Source of the DNA: Typha latifolia
Taxonomy: Eukaryota > Streptophyta > Magnoliopsida > Poales > Typhaceae
Length of the DNA stretch: 64,000 bases
Assembly: GCA_019914945.1 (NCBI GenBank)
Contig: CM034105.1
Location: 6,758,001 to 6,822,000, forward strand
Direction of reading: 5' to 3'
Every line of letters begins with the position of its first letter. Positions within the stretch are counted from its first letter, which is position 1. Of this stretch, positions 22,656 to 33,943 are shown one piece after another. The translations under genes and the position numbers were made by a program. The notes below the pieces were generated by a model. It saw only the letters and a list, made by a program, of their open reading frames with translations, made no database searches and was not told the DNA's origin.

Positions 22656-22976
22656 GGTTCGCATGAGGTGGTTGAACCGATTCGCAAAAATTTGGTCTAC
22701 CTCAAAAATCGTGCACTTTATCTCCTTCATTCCAATAACCTAACCCTAACCTAAAGGCTGAATTTGGAATTCATCCTTGGGGCACCTCTATAGGGTGCAT
22801 AGGGGGCGGCGGCAGTTGGGTTCGGTTGGGGGTCGTCGACAGTCAACCCTTGGCTGGTCCTTGCGGTGGTGGAACAACGTTGAGCAGCGGTGGAGGGCCA
22901 AACTCGAGCTGGTGTAGTGGCGGTTCTGGTGCGTTGCCAGCCGGTCCACCAGCCCCTGGTGGTTGCGGAAGGGACC
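22656..22976 (-). pseudogene. Element B gag linker fragment
   Basis: This lies between elements A and D. On the minus strand it gives a proline-rich, stop-broken sequence (QLEFGPPPLLNVVPPPQG). Because D's target duplication joins it to 32650, it is the continuation of the gag N-terminus at 32650-33472. No catalytic domain. Confidence 0.5.
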
Positions 22977-22981
22977 AGTGG

Positions 22982-25379
22982 TAAAACACCCAAACCTCCA
23001 AATACATGTGTAAACTGCGTGGGTAAATCCCCCCACGCGGTGTATCACATGACCTGTCAGTACAAGGATTTCACAAGGCACACAACAACACAATTTCACC
23101 ATAAATAAACTCAATTATAAAAGTCCGGAGACAAGTCCACAGGCCACAACAAGCCTTCCAAATATACATCCAAAATACAATGCTAAAGTCCAAGAAAATA
23201 CAACGTCATCATCACACCCTCGCAGGGGCTTAATACACTAATATACGTACTGGAAAGAAAAGCGGCTACTCCTCGCTACCTGCACCTGCGTCCCCTAGCT
23301 CTGAAATAATACCGCCACGAGGGTGAGCTTACAGCCCAGCGAGTAGGATTCATACAATCTAAATTAATGACATCGCATGTATATATCCAATGTATGCCCA
23401 TATTTGCTAACGATAACGATATGCTTATTTAAATGACTTACCACAATTTACTAAGTCAATGCAATTGATAAAGATTACCAGTCACTATCCTGGAACATGC
23501 TAGATCCTAAACGTATTATGATAAGTTCACATAGATATAAAGCTTGAGACAATCTCTTTTCATACACATCTCAATCATAGGTTTTACATATTATGCATAG
23601 CAATAAAATAGCAGTTTAGTCATCTCATGTCTACCAAGGCAATAATCATACTTATCATCGCTCACCGAGCTATTCACCACACAGGGTAAATACTCTTAAG
23701 AAACAATCATCAATCATCTCATACATCGAGGGGGGGATATATACATATCTAGCGGTAATGTCACCTACACGTGTATGGCGACACTACATGTGACCGGTTG
23801 TCTGTGGCCATCAGACTCAGGACCCCGGTCGTAAGCCCATATCTCACTCTCTCTAAATCATCACCGCCCTCGGCGGGAGAATCGAGAGCCCTCGGCTCAT
23901 CAACGACGCCCTAACCCCGCGTCGTCGGGTACCGCTAGAGATATATCCCTCGCTCACAATCATGTTCTTCTATCATCATAATCTAGTCCTAACTATGCAA
24001 GATAACTACCCGAATGCCACACAGGCTTCCCGACCTCAGGTGTAGGCCGCTAATAGTATAGTCATATAAGATACACTCTACCCTTAACCCTAGGCTGAGT
24101 GAGTAGGGGTACTGCCTAGTCAGAATTCGACTACTAATGATAGGTGGAAGTGGTGCAGTGTTTATGAGTGCATAAAGCATGTTATAGTCATCATGATCAT
24201 TACATTCTACGTTCACAGCAATCATACATCTATGCAATGGTATACCATACCGGACACATGTAAAACATTATCATACTAATGTTGATGTCACATTAACATT
24301 CTCATAATACTATGATGAACATGTTATAAATAACTACGTATGCAAAAGATATAATAGGGAGTACCAACTGCATGCATTAATACCGACGTTTCCTACACAG
24401 GTATAATGACTGTAATTATGTTATGCTAGATTTGTATAACTCTACTCGCCTGGGGGGTCTCCACGGTATAGTAAAACTCGTCAGCTAGTCCGGGATCCCA
24501 AAATCTTCCTCACGCTGTCAATCCTATTAATTCATGCAAGTAAAGTCATTAGCGAACTAATAGAATTACTTATCTTATTAGCACATTTATGTTTAAGGGT
24601 ATCCTAGGAATCTTATGTTATCCCAAAATTAAGGTTCAGGCTAATCAAAACAGGTGAAAATGATAAACAGGGTTATAGGGTCCAAATGGCCCCAAAATGG
24701 CTAGGCTAGAGGCAAAGGGTAGACCCAAACCCAACCCACAAGCAAAAGGGCCTTGGTGGGCTGGGGGCCCAGCCACAGCCCACCAAGGTTGGAATAGTGG
24801 GCTGCAGACTGCAGCCCACCCGGATCTAAGGCTAGGTGGGCTGCGGCCTGCAGCCCACCCGAGTCTTGGTGGGCTGCGGTCTGCAGCCCACCCTAACAGA
24901 TTAGTGGGCTGCAGTGGTCTAGGGGGGGGGGGGGGTGAAATGGGTGGGGGTTTAACCCCCACCCATCCACCTCATCTCCTTCCACTACCGATGGAAGGAG
25001 GGTGAGGCGGAGGGAAGCGCCCACGAGGCTGCGGGGCCGCGGGGCTGCGGCGGAGCAGCGCAGGGACGGCGGCGGCATGGGTCCGGCACGGCACGAGGCC
25101 GAGGAGGGGAAGGAGAAAGGGGAGAAAGGAAGGAGGTGGAGGAGCTTACCGGAGGGGGGGGGTCGGCGAGCTCGGCGGCTGGCGGCAACCACGAGGGAGA
25201 GAGAGGAGAACGGAGAGGCTGCGGTGAGGGAAAGAAGAGATGAGGGAGATGGGTGGCGTGCACGGCAAAGGAAGGGAAGAAGAAGAAGAAAGGGAAGGGC
25301 AGGGTGGCAGGCTGACAGGCTGACGCACGTGCGTCAGTCAGGTTTTTTTTTTTTTTTTTTTTTTAAATGGGGTGTTATA
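22982..25379 (-). repeat. 3' LTR of element D
   Basis: On the minus strand it runs from TATAACACCCC (25379; TG has become TA) to GGGTGTTTTA (22982). It matches 30411-32644 but is 168 bp longer in one place: the extra block lies between two copies of CCACGAGG (25021-25028 and 25189-25196), of which the 5' LTR has one (32435-32442). Upstream on the minus strand, TTGTTGGGGATAGT (25380-25393) is the likely polypurine tract. Confidence 0.85.
24796..24925. repeat. Cluster of CTGCAG hairpins in the D 3' LTR
   Basis: Several consecutive imperfect palindromes have the form GTGGGCTGC-(AGA/GGC/GGT)-CTGCAGCCCAC, each about 23-26 bp, followed by a G-run (24921-24935). A related cluster lies at 32225-32335 in the 5' LTR. 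The upstream GGTGGGCTGGGGGCCCAGCC also folds on itself. Confidence 0.7.
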
Positions 25380-25474
25380 ACTATCCCCAACAACAAGGAA
25401 TTTCGCCCTCGAAATTATGCACCTGAGTCGATAAATAAATGAGGGTAGGTAGACTGAATCTCTTCCTCAGGCTC

Positions 25475-28400
25475 TCAAGTAGCTTCCTCTACTCCATGAT
25501 GCCGCCAAAGGACCTTGACCAGTGGTACGACTCTTCTTCGGAGCGTCTTCACGCATCTATCAATGATCCATACTGGTTGCTCCTCATAGGACAAGTCCCT
25601 TTTTAGCTGGATAGGTTCTTCCCTCAAAACATGTGACAGGTCATATAGGTACTTCCTCAACACTGACACATGAAATACATTATGAATCTGTGATAGCTCT
25701 GATGGCAAATCCACCCGGTAAGCAACCGGTCCGATCCGTGCCAAGATCTCGTAAGGGCCTATATAACGAGGGCTCAGCTTGCCCTTCTTCCCAAACCGAA
25801 ATACCCCTTTCCACGGCGAGACCTTGAGGAAAACTTTGTCCCCAACTAGGAACTCTAGGTCTCGACGTCGACGGTCAGCATGACTCTTCTGTCGACTCTG
25901 GGCAACCTGTAAGTGTTCCCGTACCTTCCGCACTTTGTCCACGGTCTCCTGTATCAGCTCTGAGCTCTCTATCTTCCGTTCCCCCACTTCATCCCAACTG
26001 ACAGGTGTCCGACATTTCCGTCCATATAACGCTTCATAGGGGGGCATCCCAATGCTGGAGTGATGACTATTATTATAGGCGAATTCAATTAGGGGAAGGT
26101 GTCGGTCCCAACTGAGTCCGAAGTCTGCAACTGAGGCACGTAGCATGTCCTCCAAGGTCTGAATCGTCCGCTCTGACTGACCGTCAGTCTGAGGATGATA
26201 GGCAGTGCTAAATTGCAATTTGGTACCCAGTGACTTAGCAAAATGATGCCACAGCCTAGAGGTGAACCTGGGGTCACGGTCAGAAGTAATAGAAACTGGT
26301 GCCCCATGGCGAGCAAAGATCTCATCCCGGAATAAAGTGGCTCGATGATCCATAGAATCAGTGGCACTGACTGGGAGGAAGTGAGCTGACTTGGTCAATC
26401 GATCCACAATCACCCATATAGAGTCCTTTTTCTTCAAGGTCTTCGGCAGACCCACCATAAAGTCCATAGTGATATGCTCCCACTTCCACTCAGGGATAGG
26501 TAATGGTCTGAGTGTCCCAGCCGGCCTCTGATGTTCAATTTTGACTTGCTGACAAATTAAGCATCGAGCTACAAACTCTGCAATGCTCTTCTTCAATCCT
26601 GGCCACCAAAAGTATCTACGAACATCATGGTACATCTTCGTCTCCCCAGGGTGCACACTGTAAGAAGTCTGGTGGGCTTCCTCTAAAATCTCCCGACGGA
26701 GTCCGCCCACGTCAGGTACACAGAATCTAACTCCAAACTTCAGGGTTCCCACTCCATCAAGGCAAAAACCCTTTTTACCTAAGTCTTGAACTTGCTGGAG
26801 GACTTGCAGTAAATAGGGGTCTCCTGCCTGTGCAACTCTGATCCTCTCCTCTAGGGTCGGCCTCACAGTTAATTGGGCCAGTAGTCCAATACCCACATCT
26901 TTGGTTATGATGTGCACATCCATCTTCTGCAGATCTCGCAGGATGTCCTGCTGCTGAGAAATCAAACTAGCCAAGTTCCCCATCGACTTCCTGCTCAAGG
27001 CATCCGCCACTACATTTGCCTTCCCAGGGTGGTAGTTAATAGTGCAGTCATAATCATTCACCAGCTCAAGCCACCTGCGCTGTCTCATGTTCAGCTCCCT
27101 CTGGGTGAATAGGTACTTCAAACTCTTGTGGTCAGTGAAGATCTCGCACTTCTCCCCGTAAAGATAATGCCTCCAAATCTTCAGGGCGAACACTACCGCT
27201 GCTAGCTCCAAGTCATGGGTAGGGTAGTTCCGCTCATGGTTCTTGAGCTGCCTGGATGCATAAGCAACAACTCCGCCCTCTTGCATGAGTACACAGCCCA
27301 AGCCTGAGTATGAAGCATCACAATAGACCTGGTAGCCTCCTCCACTGAGAGGAACTACAAGGACGGGTGCAGATGTAAGTCTCTTTTTCAGCTCTTGGAA
27401 ACTCTCCTCACAATCAGCTGTCCATTCAAAACACTGATCCTTCCGGGTTAGCTTAGTGAGGGGACTGGCAATTTTTGAAAATCCTCCCACGAAACGCCGA
27501 TAATACCCGGCCAAACCCAAGAAACTACGGACCTCCGATACGGTACTCGGTTGCCTCCAATTGAGAACAGCAGTGACCTTGGATTGATCGACCCGGATGC
27601 CCTCTCCTGAGACCACATGCCCAAGGAACACCACCTCCTCCAGCCAAAAATCACACTTGGAGAACTTAGCAAATAACTTTTCTCTCCTTAGCATCTGCAG
27701 TACCAAACGAAGGTGCTCTTCATGCTCCCGCTCTGAGGCAGAGTAAATCAAGATGTCATCAATGAACACCACCACGAACAGATCCAAGAAAGGGCGGAAG
27801 ACTCGGTTCATCAAGTCCATAAAGATAGCTGGTGCATTGGTCAAGCCGAAAGGCATAACCAAAAACTCATACAGCCCGTACCGGGTACGGAAAGCGGTTT
27901 TTGGGACATCCGCTTGCCTAATCCTCAGCTGATGATACCTAGATCTCAGATCGATCTTCGAGAAGACGTGCGCTCCACGCAATTGATCAAACAAGTCCTC
28001 AATGCGAGGCAATGAGTACTTGTTCTTCACAGTCAGCTGGTTCAGTTGCCGATAATCAATGCAAAGGCGGAGGGTACCATCCTTCTTCTTCACAAACAAG
28101 ACTGGAGCGCCCCAAGGAGATGAGCTAGGTCGGATAAGTCCCCTACTTAGTAGGTCATCAATCTGCTCTCTCAATTCTTCCATCTCCTTCGGAGCCATAC
28201 GGTAGGGTGCCTTGGAGACTGGTCCCGCCCCCGGGATCAGGTCAATGATGAACTCAACTCCTCTGTCTGGGGGAAGCCCCAGAATGTCCTCAGGAAAAAC
28301 ATCTGGGAACTCCTGCACCACTGGTAAGTCAGTCAGGGTTTGGGTCCCAACTGATTCGATAGACATGATTGCCACCAACTGTGATCGGTCCACCTGCCGG

Positions 28401-28758
28401 TCCTTACACAATCGACACTCAATGCCATCATTAAGCTGTAAGATGACCTCCTTGCTGTAGCAGTTGATACTGGCATGGAAGGCGGCTAACCAATCCATCC
28501 CCAGGATTAGGTCAAAGTCCTGCATCTCGAGGGGTAGGAGGTCCGCCTTAAAGTCCCACTCGCCAAAAGTCAAGGTGCAAGAGCGATAAACATGGCGGAC
28601 TTCCAAGAAATCTCCAAGTGGGGTGGCTATGACTAAGGGCTCCACAAGAGGTCCCGGCGCCACATCCGCATTTTCCAGGAAGGACGTAGAAATAAAGGAA
28701 TGGGTGGCCCCGGGGTCAAATAAAATCCTAGCGGTGTGGGCAAATAAAGTCATAGTAC
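25475..28758 (-). CDS. Element D pol: protease, RT, RNase H, integrase, chromodomain
   Basis: An open frame of about 1,090 codons. In order (residues counted from 28765): aspartic protease [13 protein letters not shown] (14-26) and [14 protein letters not shown] with [33 protein letters not shown] (usual GYHQL) and the catalytic FIDDILIYS; RNase H with [23 protein letters not shown] and [11 protein letters not shown]; integrase with the HHCC finger ending CLICQQVK, then the DDE triad [18 protein letters not shown] and [12 protein letters not shown]; then [14 protein letters not shown] and [13 protein letters not shown] chromodomain-like end ([24 protein letters not shown]) is cut by TGA at 25475, where the expected codon is Trp and the same frame stays open for some 20 more codons. 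The catalytic core is intact. The first codon is split by the intron at 28759-28910. Confidence 0.92.
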
Positions 28759-28910
28759 CTGCCATTACGTATATAAGCCTTAACTAAAAAAAAATAGGAA
28801 ACACATTTTTCACAATATGTAAATTTGCATATGGTTAGGAAGGAGGATCTAATATTATGTATGAATAGGACATACGTAAAACTTAAACCATGCTTAATTT
28901 ACTCGGTTAC
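28759..28910 (-). other. Putative 152-bp intron between gag and protease of element D
   Basis: On the minus strand the sequence is CCACAG|GTAACCG ... TAATGGCAG|GTACTATG. The intervening 152 bp are AT-rich, contain stops in the gag frame and have a T-run (TATTTTTTTTTAG) near the 3' side. Removing them joins gag codons V-A-T and split codon G to T-M-T-L-F-A-H of the protease frame without a shift. Element A has the same junction (NNVATC then TLNLFSH) with no insertion. The six bases CAGGTA occur at both borders, so insertion with a short duplication, giving splice sites, is a possible origin. Splicing is inferred, not shown. Confidence 0.7.
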
Positions 28911-30236
28911 CTGTGGCCACGTCATTGGATGCTTCGGCATCCCGCAGGGTCATAGCAAAAACCCGGCCGGTACGTCCGCCCCGCCCTCTGCTAGGAAGTC
29001 CCGCTCGCGCGCCCCCACGACCCCTACTCGCGGCAGTACTGGCTCCCGATGCTCCAGATATAGCAGGCATGGTAGGAGTGGCTGGCGCTCTGCCTAACAG
29101 GGGACACTGCGTGCGAATATGCCCGGGCTCTCCACATTGGAAGCAGGTAACGCGAGCCCCGAGGCAGTCACGAGATATGTGACCCTTCTTGCCGCAAGCA
29201 AAACAAATCCGACCCTCAGGGGCCGACGGCCGTGCGAAACCACCACTGCCCGCACTGCTCAAGACTGCTGCTGACCTCCCGCCGCCAATAGAAGGTCGAG
29301 CCCTACTCGGCCCGCCTGAACTCTGAGGGCTGGGTCTTCTCGGGGTAGCACTAGATCCCGCGCCACCCGCATAAGGGTGACACCTCGGTCGTAGGAAGGT
29401 CCCACCATAATGGCCTCCACGCGGACGCCCATCAAAGCGGCCGGTACGACCCGCCACCCGCTCCTGATGCTGTGAGCGCTCCTCAAGTAAGTCCCTCTCC
29501 GCTATCCCCGCATTCTCTACCAGTTCTGCATATGTCAGGTTCTTCACCATGTTCACTTGCTTGCGGATCTCGATTCGGAGGCCCATCTTGAACTGGTCAG
29601 CCCTAGCAATATCATCCGGTATAACTCTAGGGCAGAAGCGGGACAAGGCATTGAATATGTCCGTCATATCCCCCTGCCTCAACTGGGTAAACTCCCTCGT
29701 CAGCTCGAAACGCAGAGATGTAGGGAAATATTTCTGGTCGAAGGAGTCTGAAAATGCCCTCCAAGTGATGTACTCCCCAGCCAGGCGATCCGGCATCAGG
29801 CGCTCAGTGGCTCTCCACCACTCTTCCGCCTCCCCACGGAGAAGGAAGGTGGCAAAGGTCACCTGACGACTCTCCGGGCACTCAAAAGCGGTCAGGATCT
29901 TCCGTATATCCACCATCCACCTATTAGCCTCCATGGGGTCTGTCGTGCCGCTGAACAAAGGGGGTTAAGCTGCATGAACCGGTTCGGCGACCGGGCGGAC
30001 CCGCCTCCCGGTCGCTCGGGCTGAGTAAAATGCCCTGACGGCTCCCTCGGTAAGTGCATCCCAGACATGGCTGCCGTGCGCTCTCGCACTAACTCCTCGA
30101 TGAGCCTCTCTTGTTGTCTGACAAGCTGTCCCAAGGCCTCAATGCTAGCTGAAGCACTGGCTGCTGGTTCATCGACGGGGGCTGGAGCCCGTCCACGACC
30201 AATCGCACGAACAGACCGAGCACGTCTAGGCGGCAT
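28911..30236 (-). pseudogene. Element D gag (one frameshift)
   Basis: Capsid-nucleocapsid gene, probably starting at the ATG at 30236 (MPPRRARSVRAIGRGRA), with a second in-frame ATG at 30251. A predicted helix (LVRQQERLIEELVRER) is followed by NRFMQLNP, then the frame shifts at a run of five Cs (plus strand G-run 29960-29964). One extra C would restore FSGTTDPMEANRWMVDI and the capsid core (FATFLLRGEAEEWWR, ITWRAFSDSFDQKYFP). Two CCHC knuckles follow: CFACGKKGHISRDC and CFQCGEPGHIRTQC. An R/G-rich tail ends at VFAMTLRDAEASNDVATG at the intron border. The shift could be real or a homopolymer error. Confidence 0.88.
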
Positions 30237-30391
30237 TCCTGCTAAGTTCAAAGCAGTTTAGCGCTTAATTCACATGTATAGCACAAGTCGCGAGTGACTC
30301 TATTATTCATTACTCCTAGTTGTTCATTATTATTATTCATTTCCTATGTATTTGAATGATATCTAGGAAGACTTGCCGGATTTATGGTGAA

Positions 30392-30407
30392 CCTGGCTCT
30401 GATACCA
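30392..30407 (-). promoter_or_regulatory. Primer-binding site of element D
   Basis: On the minus strand TGGTATCAGAGCCAGG follows the LTR end (GGGTGTTTCA) after three bases. It is complementary to the 3' end of initiator tRNA-Met. Confidence 0.9.
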
Positions 30408-30410
30408 AGT

Positions 30411-32594
30411 TGAAACACCCAAACCTCCAAATACATGTGTAAACTGCGTGGGTAAATCCCCCCACGCGATGTATCACATGACCTGTCAGTACAAGGATTT
30501 CACAAGGCACACAACAGCACAATTTTACCATAAATAAACTCAATTATAAGAGTCCGGAGACAAGTCCACAGGCCACAACACGCCTTCCAAATATACATCC
30601 AAAATACAATGCTAAAGTCCAAGAAAATACAACGTCATCATCACACCCTCGCAGGGGCTTAATACACTAATATACGTACTGGAAAGAAAAGCGGCTACTC
30701 CTCGCTACCGCACCTGCGTCCCCTAGCTCTGAAATAATACCGCCACGAGGGTGAGCTTACAGCCCAGCGAGTAGGATTCATACAATCTAAATTAATGACA
30801 TCGCATGTATATATCCAATGTATGCCCATATTTGCTAACGATAACGATATGCTTATTTAAATGACTTACCACAATTTACTAAGTCAATGCAATTGATAAA
30901 GATTACCAGTCACTATCCTGGAACATGCTAGATCCTAAACGTATTATGATAAGTTCACATAGATATAAAGCTTGAGACAATCTCTTTTCATACACATCTC
31001 AATCATAGGTTTTACATATTATGCATAGCAATAAAATAGCAGTTTAGTCATCTCATGTCTACCAAGGCAATAATCATACTTATCTTCGCTCACCGAGCTA
31101 TTCACCACACAGGGTAAATACTCTTAAGAAACAATCATCAATCATCTCATACATCGAGGGGGGGATATATACATATCTAGCGGTAATGTCACCTACACGT
31201 GTATGGCGACACTACATGTGACCGGTTGTCTGTGGCCATCAGACTCAGGACCCCGGTCGTAAGCCCATATCTCACTCTCTCTAAATCATCACCGCCCTCG
31301 GCGGGAGAATCGGGAGCCCTCGGCTCATCAACAGACGCCCTAACCCTGCGTCGTCGGGTACCGCTAGAGATATATCCCCGCCTCACAATCATGTTCTTCT
31401 ATCATCATAATCTAGTCCTAACTATGCAGTATAACTACCTGAATGCCACACAGGCTTCCCGACCTCAGGTGTAGGCCGCTAATAGTATAGTCATATAAGA
31501 TACACTCTACCCTTAACCCTAGGCTGAGTGAGTAGGGGTACTGCCTAGTCAGAATTCGACTACTAATGATAGGTGGAAGTGGTGCAGTGTTTATGAGTGC
31601 ATAAAGCATGTTATAGTCATCATGATCATTACATTCTACGTTCACAGCAATCATACATCTATGCAATGGTATACCATACCGGACACATGTAAAACATTAT
31701 CATACTAATGTTGATGTCACATTAACATTCTCATAATACTATGATGAACATGTTATAAATAACTACGTATGCAAAAGATATAATAGGGAGTACCAACTGC
31801 ATGCATTAATACCGACGTTTCCTACACAGGTATAATGACTGTAATTATGTTATGCTAGATTTGTATAACTCTACTCGCCTGGGGGGTCTCCACGGTATAG
31901 TAAAACTCGTCAGCTAGTCCGGGATCCCAAAATCTTCCTCACGCGGTGTCAATCCTATTAATTCATGCAAGTAAAGTCATTAGCGAACTAATAGAATTAC
32001 TTATCTTATTAGCACATTTATGTTTAAGGGTATCCTAGGAATCTTATGTTATCCCAAAATTAAGGTTCAGGCTAATCAAAACAGGTGAAAATGATAAACA
32101 GGGTTATAGGGTCCAAATGGCCCCAAAATGGCTAGGCTAGAGGCAAAGGGTAGGCCCAAACCCAACCCACAAGCAAAAGGGCCTTGGTGGGCTGGGGGCC
32201 CAGCCACAGCCCACCAAGGTTGGAATAGTGGGCTAATGGGCTACGGCCTGCAGCCCACCCAAGTCTTGGTGGGCTGCGGTCTGCAGCCCACCCCAACAGA
32301 TTAGTGGGCTGCAGTGGTCTGCAGCCCACTAAGGGGGGGGCGGGGGGGGGGAAATGGGTGGGGGTTTAACCCCCACCCATCCACCTCATCTCCTTCCACT
32401 ACCGATGGAAGGAGGGTGAGGCGGAGGGAAGCGCCCACGAGGGAGAGAGAGGAGAACGGAGAGGCTGCGGTGAGGGAAAGAAGAGATGAGGGAGATGGGA
32501 GGGGTGCACGGCAAAGGAAGGGAAGAAGAAGAAGAAAGGGAAGGGCAGGGTGGCAGGCTGACAGGCTGACGCACCTGCTCGGCACGTGCGTCAG

Positions 32595-32634
<40 letters not shown>

Positions 32635-32644
32635 GGGTGTTACA
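30411..32644 (-). repeat. 5' LTR of element D
   Basis: On the minus strand it runs from TGTAACACCCC (32644) to GGGTGTTTCA (30411), so here both termini are intact. By eye I count about six substitutions against the 3' LTR in the first 180 bp and fewer later, plus one 168-bp deletion and changes in the hairpin cluster. The (T)n tract at 32600-32628 lies next to the outer end. Confidence 0.88.
32225..32335. repeat. Cluster of CTGCAG hairpins in the D 5' LTR
   Basis: This is the counterpart of 24796-24925 with fewer units but an extra complete one: AGTGGGCTGCAGTGGTCTGC followed by AGCCCACT. The unit number differs between the two LTRs of one element, so the cluster has changed since insertion. 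Confidence 0.65.
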
Positions 32645-32649
32645 AGTGG

Positions 32650-33472
32650 CCCCAATACAGGGGAGCAGCGGCTGTGGAAAGTCACGATAGAGCCACCTCG
32701 ATGTAGGGGTAACTTCTCGCGATTTGGCTATCGGGTTCGACCACCCAACGATCACCGAAAGTTGACTTGAGGAAGCCAGTCGTGGCCGCCGGTGGGCATG
32801 GGAGCATCAGACTAGCGGCCACCAGCTGCGGGTTTGCTGCAGGGTGAACCGCCGTCACTGGCGATCTTCCAGCCAGTGCCAGCACAAATAGTGGCCTGGG
32901 CTCGGGTGCGGGGGTCCTATGGGAGGGACTAGATGTGGCAGCAGGGCCCAGGAGCGACCGGATGGCCATCGCTAGTGGTTGCTTTAGTGTGGGGAAGACA
33001 GCTCGGGGGCCATCTCTGATGGTTGCTCCGACGTTGATGCGGCGACGGGCTCGACCTACAGGAACGAAAGGCGTTCCTCCTCGACCGGAGGAAGGGTTCT
33101 CGCCAGCGATTGGGTCTTCTCTCCACCTCCTTCACGATTTGAAGTTGGTGGCCGTGGTGGGGCTATTTCCATTATGGCCGGCGGCGCTGGCGGCACGGGC
33201 TGGCTATGTTGGGCTAGGAGAATGGCCGTCAAGGTTTTCGTCAAGTTCTAGATCGCCTTCTCGATACTTTCGGAACTTTCTGTGGGTCTCCTCGATGATT
33301 CACGCAGCAAGTCCATGGACTCTACCCATGCCTTCGCCCAAGTCGATGGCTCGTTGTCAACTATTGGTGGTGGTGCCGGAGGCGCCAGATTAACTCCCAT
33401 AGAAACGGAGATGAGATCGTGGTCCTCCATAGTCGATCCCTCCTCGTTGGTCTTGGAACGCGTGTTAACCAT
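32650..33472 (-). pseudogene. Element B gag N-terminus
   Basis: The frame starts at the ATG at 33472, a few bases after the primer-binding site, with MVNTRSKTNEEG, a typical start of Reina-like gags (compare MTTTRLKAA in element E). It continues through ISVSMGVNLAPPAPPP and a proline-rich linker, with stops at about 33247 and 33055. It is interrupted by element D at 32650 and continues at 22976. The capsid core is probably the part at 9556-10485. Confidence 0.6.
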
Positions 33473-33487
33473 CTTCCGAGGAACATC

Positions 33488-33500
33488 GGCTCTGATACCA
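33488..33500 (-). promoter_or_regulatory. Primer-binding site of element B
   Basis: On the minus strand TGGTATCAGAGCC directly follows the LTR end CCGTAACA. It is complementary to the 3' end of initiator tRNA-Met. Confidence 0.85.
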
Positions 33501-33501
33501 A

Positions 33502-33693
33502 TGTTACGGTCTAGATAACTGGCTAAACTCAGATTTCTCCCAATGATAATTATCAAGACATGTCCACCCCTATTTATAGGAGTGAAATCCCTAGCGGATC
33601 GGATCCACATGTGGATTATCCAATTTATTTAAATTTCAAAACAATAAGATAGAGCTAAGTAACTAACTTGACTCGACTTGACTTAACGTAACA
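33502..33693 (-). repeat. 5' LTR of element B (192 bp) with TATA box
   Basis: The ends TGTTACG and CGTAACA are inverted repeats and define a very short LTR. The half nearest 33693 matches 9411-9502. A TATA box (TATAAATA on the minus strand, 33571-33578) marks the promoter, which points toward gag. Confidence 0.75.
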
Positions 33694-33943
33694 TTTATCA
33701 TTACTTATGAAGAATATTTATTCATGTTGATGCTTAAAAGATCATTTAAAATAGCCTCTCCAACAATGTTCTTTGAATTATTTTCTTCTTGAGAGTGCTT
33801 CGTAAGGCTTTTATTTTTGGCTCACTATATAGTCGGTGAACCATTATTCTGATGTTCATTTATTTGCATGTTTATCAGCATGAAATTCTGATTCATATCT
33901 TTTTTGATGAGAAAAGCAAAACCTTTGTGAAAAAAAGAATACT
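33694..33943. other. Left flank of element H, unassigned
   Basis: AT-rich sequence between the B LTR and the first readable gag codons of the copia element. It may be gag 5' sequence that has decayed. No 5' LTR of H is present, so the element is truncated here. Confidence 0.3.

Larger units (their letters stand above)
22982..32644 (-). mobile_element. Element D: nearly complete Tekay-like chromovirus
   Basis: A 9.66-kb Ty3/gypsy element on the minus strand with the 5-bp duplication AGTGG at 22977-22981 and 32645-32649. Order in its own direction: 5' LTR (32644-30411), primer-binding site, gag (one frameshift), a short intron-like insertion, a long pol, 3' LTR (25379-22982). Both LTRs are clearly alike along their length, so it is the youngest coding element here. 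It is inserted in the gag of element B. A nonsense codon near the pol end and a 1-base deletion in gag suggest it is now defective, unless these are assembly errors. Confidence 0.9.

Noticed and set aside
22735..22755. Telomere-like CCTAACCCTAACCTAA
   Set aside because: Only two or so degenerate units, inside a gag relic. No interstitial telomere array.
24645..25442. Open frames on both strands up to 146 codons
   Set aside because: GC-rich hairpin cluster and purine-rich LTR sequence without stops; no domain, and they lie inside the D LTR.
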